This document shows, piece by piece, positions 1 to 7,980 of a stretch of 64,000 bases of DNA. The first letter of the stretch is position 1. Each line of letters begins with the position of its first letter. This DNA comes from an uncultured Methanomassiliicoccales archaeon. GTDB lineage: Archaea; Thermoplasmatota; Thermoplasmata; Methanomassiliicoccales; Methanomethylophilaceae. The notes beneath the pieces were generated by a model that saw only the letters and a list, made by a program, of their open reading frames with translations, did no database searches and was not told where the DNA came from. The stretch spans positions 152,297-216,296 of the forward strand of contig CAUFXM010000004.1 of the NCBI GenBank assembly GCA_959597175.1, given 5' to 3'. The position numbers were made by a program, and so were the translations under genes.

Positions 1-235
1 ATCCTCCGCAGGGACATGGGGAGGGACGACCAGGATGGTTGCCAGTGACGGGCCGGAAGCACCTTCCCAATCGCCGGATCACAAGAGCGCCGATGACGGC
101 GGCGGAATCCGTCGCGAACGAATCGTGTCCCCGTCCATATGCACCAGGTAAGGCTGACTGGGAGAACGAGGCGGATCACCGCCATCCGCACCAGTCGTCT
201 CGATGCCCGACCCAAACCGCAAGCATCGGGGCCCC

Positions 236-952
236 TCACGGGTCCGTGAGGATCCTCATTATCACGAGGTTGGCGAGGGTCATGCCGAAGACCGCCGGTA
301 CGGTCGGCAGGGAACCCAGGATGCTCTTCCCGTGATCGTCCCTCTCCGTGGGTACGGATATCGGCTTCTCCTCGGAGAACACGCATGTTATGTCCGACAC
401 ATCGTACCCGCGCAGTCCCTTCCTCACCGATGCCGCCAGGGGGCAGACCCTGGTGCGGTCCAGCCTGTCGACCCTCACGTACTGGGTGTCCAGGTGGAGG
501 GCGGCCCCCATGGATGAGTAGGTCGGAATCCTCCTGACGGACGCCTCCTTAAGGAGGGAGACTTTGCATCTCACGGTGTCTATCGCATCAACCAGTATGT
601 CGTAGTCCCCGGACAGAATGCCGTCGACCGTGTCGTCTCCGACGAGGAGGGGCAGCCCCTCGACGTCTATCTCGGGATTGATGCTCCGCGCCCTCTCGCA
701 TGCCACCTCGGCCTTGGGCCTTCCGACGGTTTCCGTGGTCGCCAGTATCTGACGGTTCAGGTTGCTCCCGCTGAAAGTGTCTGCGTCGACCACCCTGATC
801 CTCCCGACCCCAGCGCGGACCAGCCCCTCCAGCGCGTATCCGCCCACGGCTCCCGCACCGCATAGGATGACCGAGGCCCTGTGAAGTCTCTCCACCCCCT
901 CGTCGCCGACGAGCATCCCTGTCCTCTGGGATATGTCGGTCACCGTATGCAC
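236..952 (-). CDS. tcdA: TcdA/CsdL-like tRNA A37 dehydratase (ThiF/E1 superfamily)
   Basis: 238 residues, E1-like adenylating enzyme. The N-terminal Rossmann ATP site shows GAGAVGGYALEGLVRAGVG, followed by the DADTFSGSNLNRQ stretch with the conserved Asn-x-x-Arg-Gln and a downstream Asp (LVDAID). This pattern is typical of TcdA, which cyclises threonylcarbamoyl-adenosine at tRNA position 37 using ATP. No CxxC zinc knuckles of MoeB or ThiF are seen, which favours TcdA over sulfur-carrier activation. The ATG at 952 overlaps the 3' end of the upstream tatD-like gene by 13 bases, so the two are probably co-transcribed. Family assignment is firm; the substrate is inferred. Confidence 0.85.
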   Translation of the reverse strand: MHTVTDISQRTGMLVGDEGVERLHRASVILCGAGAVGGYALEGLVRAGVGRIRVVDADTFSGSNLNRQILATTETVGRPKAEVACERARSINPEIDVEGLPLLVGDDTVDGILSGDYDILVDAIDTVRCKVSLLKEASVRRIPTYSSMGAALHLDTQYVRVDRLDRTRVCPLAASVRKGLRGYDVSDITCVFSEEKPISVPTERDDHGKSILGSLPTVPAVFGMTLANLVIMRILTDP

Positions 953-1656
953 CTCCGGGCGTTATCCAGGGAGAGACTCATGAGCTGCCCCGGGTCAGCA
1001 CCGACCCTGGTCCCGAGGGCGTAGGCGAACCCTGCCATCCCGGTGAACCCGGGGGGAGTGTACGGCGAGTCCGACTCCAGGAGCAGCCTTTCCTCGGGAA
1101 TCGATGAGAACAGCCGGATGAGGCGCCTGTCGGACCTGGCGAGGATCCGCGGGTTCAGGGAGAACATGCAACCGGCATCGGCGAACGGCTTCACATAGCT
1201 CTCCGACGAGAACGAGTGCAGGATGACGGATCTGCATCCTGCACCTCTCCTCCTCACGACGTCCAGGACATCCTTCTCGCAACCGACCATGTGGATGTTC
1301 GCAGTCCTTCCGAACTCGGAGGTCAGGGACATCTGCTCCTCGAATGCGGGTCTCTGGTCGATGACGTCCCCGCGTTTGGAGTCCAGTCCGATCTCGCCCA
1401 CGTTCGCCTCCCAGTCCGATGACAGGATGGACCTTAGCCGTTCGGAGACGGACCCGTCCCATCCGTCAGCATACCAGGGATGTACCCCGTAGAACCTGAC
1501 CACCCCCTCTGTTCCAGACATGGTCGTCCACTCGGAAGCTCTGGATGTGCATCCCATGAGGATCCCTGCATCCCCTATGTCCGGATACCCGGAACCCGGT
1601 TCGGTTATGTGGATGTGGGCGTCTGCGAATAGCGGGTCCGGCCGGTCCATGGGCAC
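940..1656 (-). CDS. TatD-family metal-dependent hydrolase
   Basis: 238 residues with amidohydrolase-fold signatures. They are an N-terminal ADAHIHIT metal-binding HxH (about residue 12), VGEIGLD carrying the bridging Glu, IHMVG and ILHSF histidines, and LLLESDSPYTPPG with the catalytic Asp near the C-terminus. TatD enzymes are Mg-dependent 3'-5' exonucleases or related phosphoesterases acting in DNA repair and turnover. Length is slightly short for the family (about 255-265). It is the first gene of a two-gene minus-strand operon with the TcdA-like gene. Confidence 0.85.
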   Translation of the reverse strand: MPMDRPDPLFADAHIHITEPGSGYPDIGDAGILMGCTSRASEWTTMSGTEGVVRFYGVHPWYADGWDGSVSERLRSILSSDWEANVGEIGLDSKRGDVIDQRPAFEEQMSLTSEFGRTANIHMVGCEKDVLDVVRRRGAGCRSVILHSFSSESYVKPFADAGCMFSLNPRILARSDRRLIRLFSSIPEERLLLESDSPYTPPGFTGMAGFAYALGTRVGADPGQLMSLSLDNARRCIR

Positions 1657-1765
1657 GGGATGGATACGTAGCCGAAAAAGTCACCGATTCCAGATTTAGT
1701 CTTGATTATATTTTTTTAATTGAGCCTAAATCATTAAATACTTTCTTTAGGATGTCCTAAACACC
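1657..1765. promoter_or_regulatory. AT-rich divergent promoter region
   Basis: This 109-base AT-rich gap lies between the minus-strand tatD-like gene and the plus-strand DUF3793 gene. It contains TATA-like stretches for both directions (for example ATTAAATACT near 1732). The palindromic operator candidate listed separately lies at its right end. Confidence 0.5.
1746..1761. promoter_or_regulatory. Perfect palindrome TTTAGGA-TG-TCCTAAA, DtxR-like operator
   Basis: A perfect 7-bp inverted repeat with a 2-base centre ends five bases before the DUF3793 ATG, where the transcription start of a short-leader archaeal mRNA would be. An extra CCTAAA half-site occurs about 20 bases upstream. The TTAGG/CCTAA arms resemble metal-responsive DtxR/IdeR-type operators. 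The link to iron is inference. Confidence 0.55.
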
Positions 1766-2431
1766 ATGAGGTCGGAGATCGACGATGCTAAGGGGGGAAG
1801 GGGACTTTCCGACATAGTTATCCATGAGCCGGGCGCCTTCGAAACCGAGACATGCCCCGAAGGCGCCGAAACCTCCGTTCCGGACCTCCACATGCGCATC
1901 GTGCGTCATTGCGCCCCGACTCTCGCAGGACTGAAGTGCGGGAGCATGTTCAGGGTGAACTCCGACCCTCGTGGTATTCTCGAGCAGGTGTCCGCACTGG
2001 AGTACGAGCTGTCCCATCGCGGACTGAGGATGGACGTCCTGGTGGTGGACGGAAGCGGGTGTCTCCTGTACGTGTACCGCCCCAGGCTCCTGGAGTCCCG
2101 TCTGCGCGATCCGGAGGTCAGGGACTTCCTGTCATGCTACGGATACGTCGCAACGAGCTGCTCGTCCACTCTGGCGGAGCTCTTCGACAGGTTCTGCCAC
2201 TGCCCCACCGTCCCGCCGGAGGTGGGGGTGTTCCTTGATTACCCCATGGAGGACATACGCGGTTACATAGAGAACGAGGGCAGGTGCTCCAGATGCATCG
2301 GGTGCTGGAAGGTCTACGGGGACGTCGAATCGGCCGAGAGGCGCTTCCAGAGCTACAAGCGCTGCCGCGACGTCTTCTCGAGAAGGTTGGCCGAGGGATG
2401 CAGCCTGGTGAAGCTCACCGTAAGGTGTTAA
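1766..2431 (+). CDS. DUF3793 family protein
   Basis: 221 residues. Family hallmarks seen are HCAPTLAGLKCGSMF (about residue 49), a VYRPRLLE strand motif, GVFLDYPMEDIRGYIEN (about residue 156), and CIGCWKVYGD followed by a YKRCRDVF helix. DUF3793 proteins are uncharacterised. In anaerobic bacteria they often sit near flavodoxin or ferrous-iron transport genes (family knowledge). The palindrome just before the start codon fits metal-dependent control. The gene stands alone, is convergent with fen, and uses a TAA stop. Function unknown; family call confident. Confidence 0.8.
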   Translation: MRSEIDDAKGGRGLSDIVIHEPGAFETETCPEGAETSVPDLHMRIVRHCAPTLAGLKCGSMFRVNSDPRGILEQVSALEYELSHRGLRMDVLVVDGSGCLLYVYRPRLLESRLRDPEVRDFLSCYGYVATSCSSTLAELFDRFCHCPTVPPEVGVFLDYPMEDIRGYIENEGRCSRCIGCWKVYGDVESAERRFQSYKRCRDVFSRRLAEGCSLVKLTVRC

Positions 2432-2451
2432 ATCAGACTCTTGATCCTTGA

Positions 2452-3480
2452 TCAGAACCACTGGTCCAGGGACCTTTGCTTCCTTCTGTCCGACTCCGCC
2501 TTCCTGGCCGCCTCTATCTTGTTGATAACGGTGGTGACCCTGTCGGCGGAGAATCCGTAGTCGGTCATCAGCTCGAGCACGCCGTCGGCGTCCATCGTGC
2601 CTGTCTTCACGGAATAATCGTCGGACTTCGGGCCGTTCAGGAAGATGGCCCTCACGTCCTCGTAGCCGGGGATGTCGAACCCCTGCTTCTCGATCACCGT
2701 CTCCAGGTCGCCGTGCTTCTGTATCAGCTTCAATCCCTTCTTGGGCCCGATCCCGGGGACGCCGGGGTTGAAGTCGGTACCGATCATGATGCACACGTCC
2801 ACCAGCTGCTCCCTCGTCACCCCGAGGTCGGAGAGCATCTTCTGGGAGTCGATGATCTCCGTCTTCACATCCTTGTACACGCTCTTGCCGGGGACCTTCC
2901 TCCTTCCGGAGATGGTGAGGTTCCTGACCAGCAGCGGCGCTCCGAAGAGGATGGAGTCGAAGTCCTGGGATGCGGAGGCGTACACGTCGCCCTTCATGCA
3001 CATGTACGCGCCCTGGGCCTCGCCGTCGCTGGGAGCCTGGACCACAGGGATGCCCATCAGGGTGAGCAGCTCCTTGGAGGTCTCCAGTATCTCCGGGGTC
3101 ATCCTGGAGGTCTGCTGGGCCTTCGAGAACGCCTTCTTGAGGTCGCCCTCCTCCAGGGCCTGCTGGTACTCCTCCATGGCCTTCTCCCTGCGGGCTATGC
3201 GCTCCTCGATGGTGCCCGCCTTGAGAACGTTGGGCTTGCCGTCGAAGACGAACGACGGCTCTATGCCGGACTCTATGAGGTTGGCGGTGCGGTACAGCAG
3301 TCCGGAGAGGTGGGATGTGACCCTGCCCTGGGAGTCCTGGAGCGGCTTGCCGTCCGGCTGCCTGATGATGGAGAGGAACTGGAATATGGTGTTGTAGGCA
3401 TCCACGGCGACGGTCTTGCCCCTGAGTTCAGTGAGCTCGATCTCGCGGGCCTCGGTGATCGGGGACAGGTTCACTCCCAT
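2452..3480 (-). CDS. fen: Flap endonuclease 1 (FEN-1)
   Basis: 342 residues, normal length for archaeal FEN-1. The N-domain has VAVDAYNTIFQF and FVFDGKP. The I-domain has the acidic clusters DGEAQGAYM and SQDFDSILFG. The helix-hairpin-helix metal region IGTDFNPGVPGIGPKKGL is intact. The extreme C-terminus QRSLDQWF is a PCNA-interacting PIP-like box. The enzyme removes 5' flaps during Okazaki-fragment maturation and repair. It lies four bases downstream of rpe on the same strand. Confidence 0.96.
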   Translation of the reverse strand: MGVNLSPITEAREIELTELRGKTVAVDAYNTIFQFLSIIRQPDGKPLQDSQGRVTSHLSGLLYRTANLIESGIEPSFVFDGKPNVLKAGTIEERIARREKAMEEYQQALEEGDLKKAFSKAQQTSRMTPEILETSKELLTLMGIPVVQAPSDGEAQGAYMCMKGDVYASASQDFDSILFGAPLLVRNLTISGRRKVPGKSVYKDVKTEIIDSQKMLSDLGVTREQLVDVCIMIGTDFNPGVPGIGPKKGLKLIQKHGDLETVIEKQGFDIPGYEDVRAIFLNGPKSDDYSVKTGTMDADGVLELMTDYGFSADRVTTVINKIEAARKAESDRRKQRSLDQWF

Positions 3481-3484
3481 CCGT

Positions 3485-4147
3485 TCACCCCCTGTTCGGT
3501 CCGTATCCCTTCCATTGGGAGATCGTCGGGGCCATGTCGTCCAGCTTGAAAAGGGACGAACCGGCGACCAGCACCGACGCCCCGGCCTGGACGCATACCC
3601 TACCGGTCTCCGAGTTCACACCCCCGTCGACAGAGATCTCCAGTGACGGGTTGTTCTCGTCGGCCCATTCGCGGATCGTCCGCACCTTGGGCACGCACTC
3701 CGATATGAACGACTGTCCTCCGAAACCAGGGTGGACGGTCATGACGAGTGCGATGTCGGCCTCCCAGAGATAGGGTTCCACCTCCTGGAACGGGGTCTCG
3801 GGGTTGAGGGAGATCCCCACCTGCAGGCCCCGGTCCCTGATGCGGTCCATCGCCGCCTTGACATCGCCCTTCGCCTCGCAGTGGACGGTGATCATGTCGC
3901 ACCCGGCGTCGGCGAAGTCGTCCACGTAGCGGACGGGGTCCTCGATCATCAGGTGGGCGTCGAACGGTATGTCGGAGCATCCGCGGATGGATCTGATGAC
4001 CGGTGCCCCGAAGGTGATGTTGGGGACGAACATCCCGTCCATGACATCCAGATGCGCCCAGTCGGCGCCTGCCTTCTCCACACGGGTTAGCTCCTCTCCG
4101 AACCTGGAGAAGTCGGCCGAGAGCATGGACGGTGATACCTTGGTCAT
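3485..4147 (-). CDS. rpe: Ribulose-phosphate 3-epimerase
   Basis: 220 residues from the ATG at 4147 (MTKVSPSMLSADF). The frame is open further upstream, but the family N-terminus begins here. TIM-barrel signatures present are SMLSADF, HLDVMDGMFVPNITFG (metal His and Asp), PFDAHLMIEDP, TVHPGFGGQSF and ISVDGGVN. It interconverts ribulose-5-phosphate and xylulose-5-phosphate. Its stop is four bases before fen, suggesting an operon with no obvious functional tie. Confidence 0.94.
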   Translation of the reverse strand: MTKVSPSMLSADFSRFGEELTRVEKAGADWAHLDVMDGMFVPNITFGAPVIRSIRGCSDIPFDAHLMIEDPVRYVDDFADAGCDMITVHCEAKGDVKAAMDRIRDRGLQVGISLNPETPFQEVEPYLWEADIALVMTVHPGFGGQSFISECVPKVRTIREWADENNPSLEISVDGGVNSETGRVCVQAGASVLVAGSSLFKLDDMAPTISQWKGYGPNRG

Positions 4148-4232
4148 CGCGACCGCATGACATTGGGATGTAGAAAAAAGGTTCTTCAGCGAGTGGCCCG
4201 CATCCCAGGTTTCCGGGGCCCGAATCATCCAG

Positions 4233-4242
4233 TTACATATAC
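4233..4242 (+). promoter_or_regulatory. TATA-box candidate TACATATACT
   Basis: The element is centred about 27 bases upstream of the ATG at 4265. That spacing predicts transcription starting almost at the start codon, so the mRNA for the small zinc protein and RNase Z would be nearly leaderless. Confidence 0.5.
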
Positions 4243-4264
4243 TGGGCAGGATGTTCCAGTGGTC

Positions 4265-4477
4265 ATGGCATTGGCAAAGCACGGCACGACCGAGGAGTCC
4301 TGCGACGTGGCGGGATGCGACAAGCCCGCGGAGAGGTCCCTGAACATGAAGCAGGTCGCGAAGACCAGTCTGAAGCTGAAGGACCCGGGTGTCCGCCAGG
4401 TCCACCTGTGCAAGGAGCACTACAAGGCGTACAAGAAGGAGTCCAAGACCGACAGGGAACTGGACTCCTACTACTGA
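4265..4477 (+). CDS. Small Cys/His zinc-binding-like protein
   Basis: 70 residues from ATG 4265 (MALAKHGTTEESC). The open frame extends upstream, but the TATA box places the transcript start here. It contains a CDVAGC pair, then a basic stretch, then VHLCKEHYKAYKKE, giving a likely CCCH zinc site. The C-terminus is highly charged (KKESKTDRELDSYY). Its stop codon shares one base with the ATG of RNase Z (TGATG), so translation is probably coupled. I do not recognise the family; an RNA- or RNase Z-associated role is inference from coupling only. Confidence 0.7.
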   Translation: MALAKHGTTEESCDVAGCDKPAERSLNMKQVAKTSLKLKDPGVRQVHLCKEHYKAYKKESKTDRELDSYY

Positions 4478-5388
4478 TGGAGATACTGTTCCTGGGGACG
4501 AGCGCCGCCGTCCCGTCCAAGCTCCGTGCGACCTCGTGCATAGCCGTGAGGAGCGGTCACGACATCCTCCTCCTCGACTGCGGGGAGGGGTCCCAGCGTC
4601 AGCTCATGCTCTCGCCGTTCTCGTTCATGAAGGTCCGCGCCATACTGATAACGCATCTTCACGGGGACCACGTGTTCGGTCTGCCGGGACTTCTCCAGAC
4701 GATGAGCCTCTCCAACCGCTCCGACCCCCTGGTCGTTTGCGGTCCCCGCGGCACTGCATCCGCGCTGGACGCCATGATGTCCGTGACGGAGGGGGAGACC
4801 ACCTATCCGGTCGAGGTCGTCGAGGTGGAGGGGGGCGAGGAGGTCCACGTCGGGTGCTACACCGTGTTCCCGTACGCGACCGACCACGGCATAGCGTCGG
4901 TAGGGTACGTCCTGAAGGAGCCGGACCGTCCGGGCAGGATCGACGCCGAGAAGGCCAGGTCCCTGGGCATCCAGGGCGGCAGGGAGATGGCGCTCCTGAA
5001 GTCCGGTGAGACGGTCAGGGGCGTCAGACCCGAACAGGTCGTCGGCCCCCCGATCGCGGGATTCAGGCTGGCGTACAGCGGCGACACGAGGCCGTGTCAG
5101 ACCGAGGACGAGGCCGTCGTGGGCGTGGACGTCCTGATACACGAGGCCACGTACATGGACTCCGAGTCGGACAGCGCCAGGGACCACTACCACACCACCG
5201 CTCGTCAGGCCGCGGAGGTCGCCAAGGCTGCTGGCGCCAGGTATCTCGTCCTCACGCACATCAGCAACCGCTACGAGGACAGAGAGAAGGTGCAGACCGA
5301 GGCATCGGGCACGTTCCCGGAAACGATCGTCGCAGACGATATGGACCTGTTCGAGCTCACAGGCAGTGGTCTGAGGCGGAAGCCCTGA
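4477..5388 (+). CDS. rnz: Ribonuclease Z (tRNA 3' endonuclease)
   Basis: 303 residues from the ATG that overlaps the previous stop. Metallo-beta-lactamase signatures are complete: N-terminal FLGTSAAVPS, the zinc motif ITHLHGDHVFGLPGLL, a further zinc His in YATDHGIAS, FRLAYSGDTRPC, HEATYMDSE and LVLTHISNRY. It cleaves the 3' trailer of pre-tRNAs. Length and motif order match the short RNase Z type of archaea and bacteria. Confidence 0.95.
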   Translation: MEILFLGTSAAVPSKLRATSCIAVRSGHDILLLDCGEGSQRQLMLSPFSFMKVRAILITHLHGDHVFGLPGLLQTMSLSNRSDPLVVCGPRGTASALDAMMSVTEGETTYPVEVVEVEGGEEVHVGCYTVFPYATDHGIASVGYVLKEPDRPGRIDAEKARSLGIQGGREMALLKSGETVRGVRPEQVVGPPIAGFRLAYSGDTRPCQTEDEAVVGVDVLIHEATYMDSESDSARDHYHTTARQAAEVAKAAGARYLVLTHISNRYEDREKVQTEASGTFPETIVADDMDLFELTGSGLRRKP

Positions 5389-5395
5389 CCCGCAG

Positions 5396-5959
5396 TCAGA
5401 TGAGCTTCAGGATGTCGGCGTTCGTTATCATGCCGACGATCTTCCCCTTCCTGGAGACCAGGACGGCCCCGCTGGTGCTCATCAGCGATGTGACAGACGA
5501 TATCGGCGTGGTGTCCGCCACCACGGGATAGGACTCGTCCATAACCTTGGCGATGACCGTCTGACCCAGCTGCTCCATGGTGGATCCCTGCCTGAGGAGC
5601 TCGAATATGCCCCTTTCCGATATGCTGCCAACAGGGATCTCCCCCATGAGAACCGGGAGTTGGGAGTATCCAGTGGATCTCATGAGGTCCGATGCCTGAT
5701 GCACCCTGTCGGAGCTCTGGATGGTCACGACCTTGTCCGAGGCCACATCCGCCGCGGTGAGGGTGCGGCTCTCGTTCTGCCTCATCCCGTCCAGAGCCTC
5801 GAACAGCTTCACCACGGTCTCGTAGCTCGCGGACGTCGTCCCCCTCTCGATCTTCGCTATGGTGCTCTGGCTCACGCCGGAGGCCGCCGCCAGGTCGGTC
5901 TGGGTAACGTCAAGGGACTTCCTGATGCGCTTGATGTCAGATACGGGCGGGAACCTCAT
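5396..5959 (-). CDS. XRE-type HTH regulator with two CBS domains
   Basis: 187 residues. The N-terminal helix-turn-helix (about residues 8-60) contains VTQTDLAAASGVSQSTIAKIERG. It is followed by two CBS repeats (about 70-125 and 130-187) ending GMITNADILKLI. This HTH-CBS pairing is common in archaea, where CBS domains bind adenosyl ligands. Its neighbour, transcribed divergently, is S-adenosylmethionine synthetase; adenosyl-ligand sensing by the CBS pair is therefore an attractive but untested idea. Confidence 0.88.
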   Translation of the reverse strand: MRFPPVSDIKRIRKSLDVTQTDLAAASGVSQSTIAKIERGTTSASYETVVKLFEALDGMRQNESRTLTAADVASDKVVTIQSSDRVHQASDLMRSTGYSQLPVLMGEIPVGSISERGIFELLRQGSTMEQLGQTVIAKVMDESYPVVADTTPISSVTSLMSTSGAVLVSRKGKIVGMITNADILKLI

Positions 5960-6051
5960 GTGACGTCCCAGGTGATATTCGTATATGAATAATTCCGACC
6001 GTGCCGTTTATTAACAGCGAAATATTCTACGCCTCCCAGAGGTATGCACAC

Positions 6052-7275
6052 ATGAGCAAGAACATCTATGTGGAGGGTCTCAACGAGATCCCCGTCCCCA
6101 TGAAGAAGGTAGAGATCGTCGAGAGGAAAGGAATCGGACACCCCGACAGCGTGGCCGATGCCCTCGCGGAGGAGGTCAGCAAGGCCCTCTGCAAGATGTA
6201 CAAGAAGGAGTTCGGTCACGTTCTCCACCACAACACCGACGAGACTCAGATCGCAGCCGGTCAGGCAGCCCCCGCCTTCGGAGGCGGACACATCATCGAC
6301 CCCTCCTACATCCTGCTCGTCGGACGCGCCACCACCCACGTCGGAGAGGGCAAGGACCTGAAATCCCTCCCCTGCAAGCCCGTCGCGCTGAAGGCCGCCA
6401 GGGAGTACCTGAGGAAGACCTTCCCCAACCTGGATGTCGATTCAGAGGTCATCCTCGACGCCAAGCTCGGAATGGGCTCCGACGACCTGACCGGCGTCTA
6501 CAAGGCTTCCGGGCATCTCGCCAACGACACCTCCTTCGGTGTCGGGTACGCCCCCTTCTCCATCACGGACAGGCTCGTCCTCCAGACCGAGGAGTACATC
6601 AACGGCGTCATGAAGAAGGATCTGCCCGAGACCGGACAGGACGTCAAGGTCATGGCGTCCAGGGTCGGAGACGACATCACGATGACGGTCGCCTGCGCTA
6701 TGATCGACAAGCGCATCGACGACGTTGACCACTACAAGTCCTCCATCGAGCAGCTGTACAACAGCGTCTACGACAACGCGCTCAAGATCATCGGAAGCGA
6801 GAAGGTCAACTTCAAGCTCGACATCAACACCGGAGACGATTACGACCGCGGAGTCTACTACCTCACCTGCACCGGGATGTCCCAGGAGATGGGGGACGAC
6901 GGATCCGTCGGCAGGGGTAACAGGTGCAACGGTCTGATCACCCCCTACAGGCCCATGTCCATGGAGGCCACCTCCGGTAAGAACCCCATCACCCACATCG
7001 GTAAGATCTACAACGTGATGTCCAAGCTCATCGCCGACGACGTCGCCGTGAAGGTCACCAACGAGGCCGAGATCAGGGTCAGGCTCCTGTCCCAGATCGG
7101 AAAGCCCGTCTCCGAGCCCCTCAACGCATCCGTGCAGATCGTCCTGCCCGATGCCGAGACCAACCCGAACCTCCCCAAGTGGAAGTCCGAGGCGGAGGCC
7201 ATCGCCGCCGACTGGCTGGACAACGTGGACAAGGTCTCCGACATGATCATCGAGGGCAAGGTCCGCACCTTCTGA
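6052..7275 (+). CDS. mat: S-adenosylmethionine synthetase, archaeal type
   Basis: 407 residues from ATG 6052 (MSKNIYVEGLNEIPVP); AGAGGT lies nine bases upstream. Archaeal MAT hallmarks seen are VERKGIGHPDSVADALAEEV near residue 20, HHNTDETQIAAGQA, LGMGSDDLTGVY, INTGDDYDRGVYYLTCTG and NGLITPYRPMSMEATSGKNP. Length matches the archaeal family, which is distant from bacterial MetK. It makes SAM from methionine and ATP, and methanogenesis and tRNA modification depend on it. Codon use is strongly C/G-ending, as in a highly expressed gene. Confidence 0.96.
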   Translation: MSKNIYVEGLNEIPVPMKKVEIVERKGIGHPDSVADALAEEVSKALCKMYKKEFGHVLHHNTDETQIAAGQAAPAFGGGHIIDPSYILLVGRATTHVGEGKDLKSLPCKPVALKAAREYLRKTFPNLDVDSEVILDAKLGMGSDDLTGVYKASGHLANDTSFGVGYAPFSITDRLVLQTEEYINGVMKKDLPETGQDVKVMASRVGDDITMTVACAMIDKRIDDVDHYKSSIEQLYNSVYDNALKIIGSEKVNFKLDINTGDDYDRGVYYLTCTGMSQEMGDDGSVGRGNRCNGLITPYRPMSMEATSGKNPITHIGKIYNVMSKLIADDVAVKVTNEAEIRVRLLSQIGKPVSEPLNASVQIVLPDAETNPNLPKWKSEAEAIAADWLDNVDKVSDMIIEGKVRTF

Positions 7276-7386
7276 TCACCTTCTGAAACCCCTTCCCGGG
7301 GGCCGTCCAGACGGTTCCCGGGATACCCCCCAAAGTACAACTTTAAGAAGTGATATTGCATTTATCATCCAACCCTGGTGTTCCAT

Positions 7387-7971
7387 ATGAAGATCATCGA
7401 CGAGCCTCAGTACGGACCCATGTTCCGCTTCAATGACGCAAACGTATATTGGGCCCTCTACGTCCTGTCGGACGGGAGGCGTATGGGCCGTAAGAGACTG
7501 GCCGAGGAGGTCGGAGTCGGCGAGGGCAGCATGCGCAGGATCATAGACACCCTGAAGGACTGGGACTTCATCCTGATCAAGCAGACCGGCATCACGATAA
7601 CGAAGGCGGGCCAGGCATTCCTGAACCAGCTGCCCATAAGGCCTGTGAACATCAACGTGGGCGAGGCGGTCGTAGGGAAGTGCCAGCAGGCCGTCCTGGT
7701 CCTCGGTGCGGCCAACAAGGTCGTGAACGGGATGGAGCAGAGGGACATGGGGATCAAGGTGGGCGGAGCCGGGTGCACGACCATCGTCATCCGCGACGGC
7801 AACCTCATGGTGCCCCCCGACTGGAACATCGACGAGAAGGACCCCGAGCTCGCCTACAGGATCAGGAAGGAGAGCGGGATCACCCAGTCCGACGCGCTCG
7901 TCGTCGGAGGGGCAGACACGCAGACCTCCGCCATCGAGGCGGCGGTCACCGCCGCCCTCAGCATGTTCTGA
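7387..7971 (+). CDS. Archaeal HTH protein, probably DUF4443 family
   Basis: 194 residues from ATG 7387; a GTG at 7378 is an alternative start. The N-terminal winged helix (about residues 25-75) reads LYVLSDGRRMGRKRLAEEVG then EGSMRRIIDTLKDWDFI. The C-terminal alpha/beta domain has VLGAANKVVNGMEQRDMGIKVGG and ends with VVGGADTQTSAIEAA. This layout fits archaeal DUF4443 proteins, proposed regulators with a ligand-binding domain. The C-terminal glycine-rich segments hint at a nucleotide or cofactor ligand, which is inference. A short gap suggests an operon with the next gene. Confidence 0.7.
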   Translation: MKIIDEPQYGPMFRFNDANVYWALYVLSDGRRMGRKRLAEEVGVGEGSMRRIIDTLKDWDFILIKQTGITITKAGQAFLNQLPIRPVNINVGEAVVGKCQQAVLVLGAANKVVNGMEQRDMGIKVGGAGCTTIVIRDGNLMVPPDWNIDEKDPELAYRIRKESGITQSDALVVGGADTQTSAIEAAVTAALSMF

Positions 7972-7980
7972 GGCGGTAGG

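Noticed and set aside
1..235. Plus-strand ORFs at the left edge
   Set aside because: No consistent codon bias or motif; they run into the antisense of the TcdA-like gene. I see no supported gene in this stretch.
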